Source: Physocladia obscura (lineage: Eukaryota > Chytridiomycota > Chytridiomycetes > Chytridiales > Chytriomycetaceae). From it: a DNA stretch of 10,477 bases. The notes beneath the pieces were generated by a model that saw only the letters and a list, made by a program, of their open reading frames with translations, did not search any database and was not told where the DNA came from. This document shows, piece after piece, positions 1 to 7,618 of the stretch. Every line of letters begins with the position of its first letter. Position 1 is the stretch's first letter. The translations under genes and the position numbers were made by a program. Location: positions 1 through 10,477 of the forward strand of contig JADGJH010001354.1 in NCBI GenBank assembly GCA_027596945.1. The letters run 5' to 3'.

Positions 1-163
1 GTTGATAATAAGCTTGTTGATGGAAAAATCAAAGTTGTCTGAACTGACTACAGGAACAGCATATATTTGATATGTTTGACATTCTCAACAATGATGAAAC
101 TCATTATAATGCACTATGTTGGAGGTTAGCTAGCTTTAAAGAGATCTTTGGAACTGTGGCCAT

Positions 164-169
164 TTTATT
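164..169 (-). terminator. Candidate polyadenylation signal (AATAAA)
   Basis: A minus-strand AATAAA (TTTATT on plus) lies about 80 nt beyond the proposed stop of the minus-strand gene. It is compatible with 3' end formation there, but the hexamer is common in AT-rich DNA. Confidence 0.25.
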
Positions 170-247
170 AATCATTCTCAGCACACAATACACTGTATAA
201 TAACCTATAATCACCCATCACAATGATTATGACCACATCTATCTAAT

Positions 248-778
248 TTATAGTACACAACTGGCATCAAATAGCACCTGATAATACATTTGCAGGAGTA
301 CTTTGATGCTGTCTGCAGAGGCAATCATACTTTTATTTTTGTTTTGGCATGCTTCTTCAAAGGTATCAAGAACATCTTTGGAAAATTCAAGCAATGTCAA
401 GACCGGAAGCACGGTTAGTTTGACCTGTGCTGGAATCGAGCAATTTTCTATTGATTATTTTCAAAGGTAGATTGACAAGATAAATCCAAGGCAACTTGAA
501 GGGAAATTGTTAAATGCCAAATGGCTTTTGTGTTTCAATGTATAAATGAATATTTTCGGAAGCCCGCGATCAAAAATGCAATATAGGAAAAAGTCAAATA
601 CTTCAAGGTTCAAGGCACTGCTCCACTCAATCAAAGACCAGTATTGAATCAGACCTCTAAAGTATCTCCTTAGTTTACGAAAACTTCGGTGGCTCTTGCT
701 TTTGAATAAGTGTGGTAGTACCTTGATAATTTTACTTTTCTTGGAGTATTTCAATTTGATTCCTTCAAAATAATGCAT
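248..778 (-). CDS. Possible two-exon hypothetical protein, about 160 aa
   Basis: Function unknown; I do not recognise the family. The model has exon 1 at 778-496 (ATG at 778), an intron at 495-448 (48 nt, weak donor GTTGCC, acceptor AATAG) and exon 2 at 447-248 ending in TAA. The two exons join in phase (283 + 200 nt = 161 codons), and the intron length matches others in the window. Exon 1 is rich in Lys, Phe and Leu. Exon 2 reads like a helical protein (for example LTLLEFSKDVLDTFEE), which is why I prefer it to a chance frame. A minus-strand AATAAA lies about 80 nt past the stop. Alternatively the last exon could splice onward at TGT|GTACTA (exon end near 257). A faint likeness to a HEAT-repeat exportin segment was not strong enough to name. 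The gene would be divergent from the reductase gene. Existence is uncertain. Confidence 0.3.
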
Positions 779-1264
779 TTTTGGAAATATTCTATTCGGG
801 TTGGATTTGTCATTACAAAATTTTTCATTTTTTTTTTTTTTGCTGCAAAAAACAAGTAATAACAGCGGTTTTCTTATTTGTAAACTTTGTAACGCAATTT
901 CTGAAGTTGTTGGCTCTTTCGTTTTGTTCTGTCGCCAAAATCAGAATGATTTTAGAGGGAGGCATGAGTTTGCAATGGTGGAAAAAAGAGCTCGTTCAAC
1001 AGAAAAGAACACATGGATGCAAAAGAAAATCGAAAAAAATCTTGACAAAAAAAAGGTGTTGTGGTCCCCAAAATAGCAACAAACATGAATAGCACTGCGC
1101 GCCATCCCGTCATTTATTTGCATCTTATTTTTCGCAATAATTGTGTCGGTTTTCTATTCGCTCGCTGCTCGTTATATCATTCACGGATTACTCTTCTTTC
1201 TTTCAATTCCGCAGACAATGAAACTAACAAAAAACAAAAACAAAAAACATTAATAAAGACCATC
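779..1264. promoter_or_regulatory. Probable divergent intergenic/promoter region
   Basis: No convincing gene is seen in these 486 bases. The stretch separates the proposed minus-strand gene from the reductase gene. It holds a T14 run at 828-841, several A tracts (around 1031-1055 and 1230-1247) and a pyrimidine-rich block at about 1190-1210 ending in TTCCGCAG, which could be a transcription start zone or the acceptor of an intron in the 5' UTR. No clear TATA or CCAAT element could be singled out. The reading frames present are low-complexity Lys/Phe-rich and look non-coding, except for a frame continuous with the reductase from 1085, discussed in the findings. Confidence 0.4.
1218..1253 (+). 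other. Upstream ORF of 11 codons before the reductase ATG
   Basis: An ATG at 1218 opens an 11-codon Lys/Asn-rich frame that stops with TAA at 1251-1253, eleven bases before the reductase ATG at 1265 and in a different frame. If the transcript starts upstream of 1218, ribosomes meet this ATG first. Whether it is transcribed or acts on translation is not shown by the sequence. Confidence 0.3.
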
Positions 1265-3407
1265 ATGTCGCAAGTAATCGTTATTGGAGGAGGTCTCGCC
1301 GGTCTTTCAGCATGTCACACTGTTTTGGAGCGCGGAGGAAATGTTCTTTTGCTTGACAAAAATAACTTTTTGGGAGGTATGCGTGAAACTTGAAAAATTT
1401 TTTGCATCTTTATTCTGTGAGTATGACTCATGTAATCGATTTGCAGGAAACTCCACAAAGGCCACGTCTGGTATCAATGGTGCTGGAACTACTGCGCAGC
1501 AGCGATTGGGAATTCCGGTTCGAGATTTTCTGTTTTTTTTTGTTGAATGCTAGTTTTTTTTTTTTGCGCGCTCACTGTACTCAAAGCTATTTATTATCTT
1601 GATGTAGGATACTTCTGCGATTTTTTATGAAGATTCTGCGAAATCTGCACGCGCAGAGATCCAGCCGGCACTAACTAAGGTTTTGACTTATCAGTCTGGC
1701 GCAGCCGTTGAATGGATCTCTGATGCGTTCAAAGTTGACTTGTCCCTTGTATCTCGTCTTGGTATGTGTGGGAATTTAAATCGGGTTTTCTTTCTTGCTA
1801 ATATTATGTTACATATTTTTTTATATTTTAACAGGTGGACACTCCCAGCCACGAACGCATCGAGGAAAGGAAATGTTTCCGGGTATGACCATCACGTATG
1901 CCCTCATGGAAAAATACGAAGACACTGTTAAATCGAACCCGGACCGTGCCAAACTCATCAAAAAGGCACGTGTAACTAAGCTGATCAAAAACGAAGCGGG
2001 TACGGTAATTGGAGTTGAATATGAAGTCGAAGGAGCAGTGCACAAGGCGTTTGGCCCAGTTATTATTGCAACTGGAGGCTATGCCGCCGACTTCACTGAG
2101 ACATCGCTGCTCAAAAAATACAGACCTGAGATTTACGACTTGCCCACCACGAACGGAGATCACTGCACTGGAGATGGTATCAAGTTTTCGCTTGATGCCG
2201 GTGCAAACACGATCCACATGGATAAGGTCCAAGTTCACCCAACTGGTTTGGTAGACCTTAAGGATCCAAACGCAAAAGTCAAGTTCTTGGCCGCCGAAGC
2301 TCTTCGTGGAGTTGGTGGTTTGCTTCTTGATGCTACTGGTAATCGTTTCTGTGATGAGCTGGGTCACCGTGATTATGTTACTGGCCAAATGTGGAAAGGA
2401 AAGGGTCCATTCCGCCTTGTTCTCAACAGTAAAGCTGGCAAAGAAATTGAGTGGCACTGCAAGGTGGGAGTTCATTCAATCTTCTTCTGTTTAAATTGAA
2501 ACTAAATAGCACTACGTGGGCCGTGGTTTGATGAGACACTTTAAAAACGGTGCCGAACTTGCAAAGGACATCGGAATTCCAGTTTCCACTCTCGAGGAAA
2601 CGTTCAAAAAATATAACCAAATTGCAGCCTCCAAGAACTGTCCGTTCGGAAAAAAGTTCTTCCACAATGCCCCATTCGATATTAATGACAACTTTTGGGT
2701 TTCTATTGTGTGCCCTGTGCTTCACTTTACTATGGGCGGAGTACAAATCGATGACCAAAGCAGATTGCTTGGTGGGTCAAATGCTCAACCAATCCCAGGT
2801 GCTTTTGCCTGTGGTGAAGTTGCTGGGGGGGTTCACGGAGCCAACCGTCTTGGAGGTAGTTCGCTACTTGGATGTGTTGTCTATGGCCGTGTTGCTGGAG
2901 CAAGGTACTGTTTATTTTTATGCAGGTCATTTTTGTAATTGGTCCTGTTTTTTTTTTAGTGCTGCCACGTATTTGTTGGAGAACTTAACAAAGGGAGCTG
3001 CTACTCGTGTTGCTGGAATTGCTGGCCACATCTCTCCAATTTCTATTTCTTTCAACGGGCTGAAGGTTACTGTTGAATCTGGCGATGCCTCAATTGCTTC
3101 TTCTAGTCAACAAGCTATTGCACCTACCCCTGCTCCGGCTGCTGCAGCAAAGCCAACGGAAAAGAAGGTACTGCGTGAAATTACAGCTGCAGAAGTTGCC
3201 AAGCACAACAAAGAGAATGACTGTTGGGTTATTGTGAACGGGCAAGTTCTTGATGCCACTCCATTTCTCAAAGACCACCCGGGTGGCAAGAAGGCGATTT
3301 TGATTTATGCGGGAAAAGATGCAACTGAGGAGTTTAATATGATGCACAAGAGAGATGTTGTTGACAAATATGCTCCTGAGATTATTATTGGAGTGCACAA
3401 GGGATAA
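1265..3407 (+). CDS. Fumarate reductase (Osm1/Frd type) fused to cytochrome b5
   Basis: Soluble FAD enzyme expected to reduce fumarate to succinate, with a C-terminal b-haem domain to deliver electrons. Exons: 1265-1376, 1447-1517, 1608-1761, 1835-2463, 2510-2904, 2960-3407; they sum to 603 codons (602 aa). All five introns (46-90 nt) are GT-AG and phase-consistent. The flavoprotein part begins at once with the FAD dinucleotide motif GGGLAG (residues 8-13) and has GGNS (37-40). Motifs matching active-site residues of the Shewanella-type enzyme are present: His247 in VHPTG, Arg291 in HRD, His394 in HFTMGG and Arg435 in GANRLGG. An Ala/Pro linker (about 500-520) leads to a b5 domain with haem ligands His560 (HPGG) and His583. 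No membrane tail is seen, and from ATG 1265 there is no targeting signal, so the protein is probably cytosolic. An in-frame ATG at 1085 would add 60 residues. The cytochrome b561 gene follows after 26 nt. Family call is secure; substrate and electron donor are inferred. Confidence 0.93.
3165..3404 (+). other. Cytochrome b5 haem-binding domain of the reductase
   Basis: This is the last 80 or so residues of the reductase fusion (about 523-602). It shows the typical order of the b5 fold: a Trp in CWVIVNGQVLD, then the HPGG haem ligand (His560), AGKDAT, and the second axial His583, 23 residues later. The whole domain sits in the last exon, downstream of an Ala/Pro-rich linker that would act as a flexible tether. 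By analogy with the haem-flavin reductase Fcc3, where c-haems feed the FAD, this b-haem probably serves as an intramolecular electron relay (inference). Confidence 0.9.
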
Positions 3408-3425
3408 GAAGCAGACTGTTCACTG

Positions 3426-3431
3426 AATAAA
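3426..3431 (+). terminator. AATAAA between reductase stop and b561 start
   Basis: AATAAA begins 19 nt after the reductase stop and ends two bases before the b561 ATG at 3434. If it is the reductase polyadenylation signal, cleavage 10-30 nt downstream would fall inside the b561 coding region. Confidence 0.35.
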
Positions 3432-3433
3432 AA

Positions 3434-4129
3434 ATGAATGAAATGAGAAAGACATTTCTACTTGTCTCTTTAACGATCGCAATGTTGGTCCTCAGTTATC
3501 CTTATGCACTGGAGTGGCGATTGTATTCGCTGCATCCGCTGGGTATGGCGATGTTTGCGTGGGCATCGGGAACAGCAGCAATCGTGCTGAGTATTTCTGG
3601 AAATACTACCGCAACGATCAAAGCAGGTAACACAAATAGAGTTAGCAGACATGCATTATTAGGATTTGTGGCACTGGCTTCAATTTCTGTTGGCATTGCT
3701 GCGATCTATGCAAATAAGATCCGCCAAAACAAACTGCATTTCCAATCGTACCACGGTATAGCTGGCTTGATTCTTTTTATTCTGGTCATAGCTATATCTG
3801 GTCTTGGTGCTGGCTTTCATTACTTTCCAGTTGTTATGTTTGGATCGCTTCTGCGCTCGAAACGCTATCTTTTCCTGAAACGATACGCAGGCTACGCGAC
3901 TCTGTTGCTGTCCCTGTATACATTCGGACTGGGCCTGATTATGCACAGCACGGAAGAGAGGTTGTCGCCTGCAACACGTTTGCTTATTTTTTCGGCGGTT
4001 GTTGCGACTGTTTTGTCTAGTATGTGGAACTTTCTGATTGTGGGAAAACAAGCTGCTGTGAGATTGTCTCCGCAGTCTCCGCAACAAGCGGCATATGCAA
4101 TGGTTTCAGTGATAGTTGATGTGGAATAA
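3434..4129 (+). CDS. Cytochrome b561, CYB561D2-like membrane electron carrier
   Basis: Intronless gene for 231 residues, close to the 222 of human CYB561D2. Family members are six-helix membrane proteins that pass electrons, commonly from ascorbate, across a membrane through two b haems. Hydrophobic segments lie near residues 7-26, 33-54, 73-94, 107-127, 150-170 and 182-204. Three of the four expected haem-ligand histidines are clear: His34 (LHP), His73 (SRH) and His107 (SYHGIAG), with spacings of 39 and 34 that agree with the human protein (38 and 34). At the fourth position, four residues before a conserved Gly, the codon at 3878-3880 is AAA: Lys149 instead of His. His129 lies in the preceding loop and might substitute. 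No DOMON or other domain is attached. The start at 3434 is chosen because it precedes the first helix; Met4 is an alternative. Its closeness to the b5-fused reductase hints at a shared redox role (inference). Confidence 0.8.
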   Translation: MNEMRKTFLLVSLTIAMLVLSYPYALEWRLYSLHPLGMAMFAWASGTAAIVLSISGNTTATIKAGNTNRVSRHALLGFVALASISVGIAAIYANKIRQNKLHFQSYHGIAGLILFILVIAISGLGAGFHYFPVVMFGSLLRSKRYLFLKRYAGYATLLLSLYTFGLGLIMHSTEERLSPATRLLIFSAVVATVLSSMWNFLIVGKQAAVRLSPQSPQQAAYAMVSVIVDVE

Positions 4130-4130
4130 A
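4125..4130 (+). terminator. AATAAA overlapping the b561 stop codon
   Basis: AATAAA at 4125-4130 contains the TAA stop of the b561 gene (4127-4129). Cleavage 10-30 nt downstream would fall at about 4140-4160, just ahead of the Vps10 start at 4180, so this is a plausible 3' end signal in a very short spacer. Confidence 0.4.
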
Positions 4131-4179
4131 AATGATGAAACTGTGGTTAAAGTTAAAGCTTGGTTTTTAAAACAGAAAG

Positions 4180-7100
4180 ATGGCACAAAACCACAACGCC
4201 ACACCAAGAACGGAAACACGACGATCAAAGCGACGGATACGGCTATTCGTCGCAAAAGATTTGCTGATACTTTTTCTCTCCCTGACGGCCATCCTGATTG
4301 TTTCGCCGCCTCCAGTATTAGCCAGTATTGCCATTGCGTTTCGTGTAGAGAACGGTAACGGAAACGGAAACGGCATTGGAAACAGAATCGCGAATACAAA
4401 AGATAATAGTACTGATCTAGAGCGCGCGAATCCGCTCAGAATGCTCGACCGGCGCGGCTTTTCGACAGTGCCAGCCGTCGATGGCACCCGTTTTGAAACC
4501 ACGCCGTCGCTTCTTATCAACTTTGATGATTCCGATGTGAGTCTTTCTTCTTCTATTCTTTTCACTATTACTTCTATCCGAACCGTCGTTCATATTCATC
4601 TGACTCATTTGGATCATCATTCCGGTTGCGCTTACCATTGTTTCCATTTTTATCGTCTACATTCCTTTGCCTTGCTGATATTCTCTTTGGTTGAATCAAT
4701 AGAATGTTCTTCTTGTCGATTCAGCTGGAACTGTTTTACTATCTAAGGACGAAGGCAAAACTTGGTCAAAAATACCAAAACTATCACAACCTGTCATCAA
4801 TATAATCGTTCATCCATTCGCAAAAGGGTCACGGGCATTCGCATTGACTGAAGGAAAGATAAGTTATTACACAGCCGATGCCGGTATTTCTTGGACCGAA
4901 TTCAAGACAGATTTAGTCTTCACGCCTAACGGTGGCTTTTCATTTCACTCTGAAAATTTGGACTGGATTGTGTATCGTGGATTAGAGCCTGATACAAGTG
5001 ACGGCTGGTTTGAACTCTACTCAGAGCACGTAAATATGCATTGCATACATATGCACGCCCACTAAAAAACTTTCTTTTCTTTAAGGCTTTTTATACCAAA
5101 GATTCATTCAAAAACTCAAAACCATTGCTAAAGTATGTGTCGGAATGCACATGGACCCACTCCGTTAAACTGTCAGGAAAGGATATCGCAGGAAAAGAAA
5201 GAATTATTTGCATTCAGTGGGATGAGAGTATGCAAAAAAGTGGTATAATATTTCGCGATCCTTCGTCATTGCGGATGATTGCTTCAGAAAACTATTTTCC
5301 CAACGGAAAAGGTAATCCTGTACAATTTGATGATGGAACACCACTCGCTCTTGGAACTACGCAATCTTTCATAATCGTTGTTGTCAGTGCCGCAACAAAG
5401 AGTGAAAGAGCTGATTTATATTCTTCGACTGATGGACTCAAATTCTCAAAGGCGTATTTTCCGCCAGACGCAAGCGTTTCCAGTCAAAATGTAAGATATA
5501 ACTTTAGTATTGTTGATTATTTTTCTTGTTTTAACTTGCATTTTGGTTTGCAGGCATACACAGTTCTAGATTCGACGGAGCACAGAATAATCGTAGATAT
5601 ACTTCCCATTCTTTCTTCTACTGGGCAAAACGCTCCGTACGGCAATTTGTATATGTCGAATTCTGAAGGAACCCAATTCACAAAGTCGCTTTCGCACACC
5701 AACCGCAATGCGAATGGACGCGTTGATTTCGAAAGAATTGAAACTGATGCTGTAAGCGGTACAATTTTGGTCAATGTGATTGAAAATTGGAAGGAGCTGG
5801 AAACAAGCTGGCGGAAGGAAAAGGATGTCACATCCCGTATATCATATGATGATGGTGCGCGATGGAGTTTAATTCGACCACCAGCCACGGACGTCAATGG
5901 TGACAGCTGGATTTGTAAAGTAGGACCATTGTCAGAAAAAGTCGATTTGAAATGCGCACTCCATTTTCATTCTCGCACTGAAACGCATAACCTCGGCCGC
6001 ACCTTTAGTGAACTTGCGGCTCCTGGAATTATTATTGGTGTTGGAAATGTAGGGCCGAAGCTTGTTGATTACAGTGGTAGTGACACGTTCATAAGCACCG
6101 ATGGCGGGCTTACATGGATAAATGCGGCACGTGGTCCACACAAGTATGAAATTGCCGATACAGGAAGCATTATTGTTTTGATTCCGGACGGAAAAGACGC
6201 AACTGGCTCAATTCTGTATTCAACAAAACGCGGGGCACAACAGTCATGGCAAAAGGTGTCGGTAGGAATCGAAGGGCTCACATTTTGGCTACCGATCGCG
6301 ACCAGTATTGATTCGGATGGGACATCATCTAGCATGCTTGTGGTTGCTAGCGACCCTGTAGCAAAATCCACGCGTCCTTTCGCGGTGATTCATCTTGATT
6401 TTAGCGCTGCACAATCTCGAAAATGCGACTTTGACCCTTCAAATCCAGGAAAGTCAAAAGATTTTGAATTATGGAATCCAAAGCAAGTTGGAACAGATGG
6501 AAAAGATGTTTGCATCATGGGTGAAGATGTTGGCTATTATCGACGCAAGCAGGACGCGGACTGTTATGTTGGCCGGAAATACAAACATCCAGAGCTAAAA
6601 AGATCAGCGTGTGAGTGCACTATAGATGATTATGAGTGCGATTTCGGCTTTAGACAAGACAATGCTGTTGATCGTGCTGCTGATTTGAAATGCGTTAGAT
6701 TGGGTAAATCATTGGATCAACCTGAGAACTGTCCAGCAGGAACTCAATATGATGGGTCATCAGGATATCGAAAGATCCCCGGAAACAAATGTAGCGGTGG
6801 GAAAGTTTTGGATGCTAAAACCAAGTGGGATTGCAAAAGCCAAGGCGGAGTGACGAAACCGCCGGGAAATGACCCTATAATATATGCTCAACCTATTTCA
6901 GATGGCATTGAAAAGCTATTTTATTTGAAAGACTCCAACATCATTCTGCTCCTTGAAAAATCAGGAAAGAAACTTTTAAGGTCAGAGAATGAAGGTGTTT
7001 CATGGAAACCAGTGGATTTTTTTAATGACAAGTATCCAATACTTCTTGTTGGGGCACATGATTTGGACCCACAGCGTGTATTTATTGTCACGAAATCAGA

Positions 7101-7584
7101 CATATTTTTCTCAAAAGACCGCCTTGCATCAAAACCTGCTGCAATTAATACACCAACTCCTTATAATGAGCTCGGAGTTCAAATTCTCGATTTCCATCCA
7201 ACTGAAGTCGACTATCTTGTTTTTGTTGGTAAAAAATGTACTGGCGAAGTCATATGCTTCACAGAAGTTTATTTGACGCTTGATTCCGGAAATTCATGGC
7301 TTAACAACGGTAAACCTGTCGAAACCTGGGTCAAGAAATGTATCTGGGCCTGGGACAAGGATTTTGGAAGCGGCGGGCATACTCTGGGTAAAGACGCTGT
7401 GTTTTGCTTGAGTTTTATGGATAAAAATAGTAAAACGGGGCAGGAGTATTTGGGGCATGCTGGGACAGAAGCCAATCCCTTACAATTGATTCTCATCTCC
7501 AATAGTGGAAAAGATAAAGATGTTTTGATTCCCAAAGGAGTTCTTCAGTTTTATGTTGTTGACAACGTGTTGGTTGTTTTGAAG

Positions 7585-7618
<34 letters not shown>

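Noticed and set aside
257..447. Assignment of the minus-strand exon to exportin-2 (CSE1)
   Set aside because: A helical stretch ending in FDASC loosely resembles that family, but the expected downstream QDLPE-type segment is not found in 1-250 and the similarity is too weak to name.
781..1123. Several plus- and minus-strand open frames of 60-103 codons
   Set aside because: They are Lys- or Phe-rich translations of A and T tracts with no recognisable motif, overlapping in several frames, as expected of a non-coding leader or promoter region.
1828..2475. A 215-codon minus-strand open frame
   Set aside because: It is the antisense shadow of reductase exon 4, which has clear catalytic motifs; the minus-strand product shows no family features.
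3405..3436. Read-through or splicing that would fuse the reductase-b5 protein to cytochrome b561
   Set aside because: The two frames differ (26 nt spacer), a further TGA follows in the reductase frame, and no credible donor/acceptor pair of normal intron size removes the stop.
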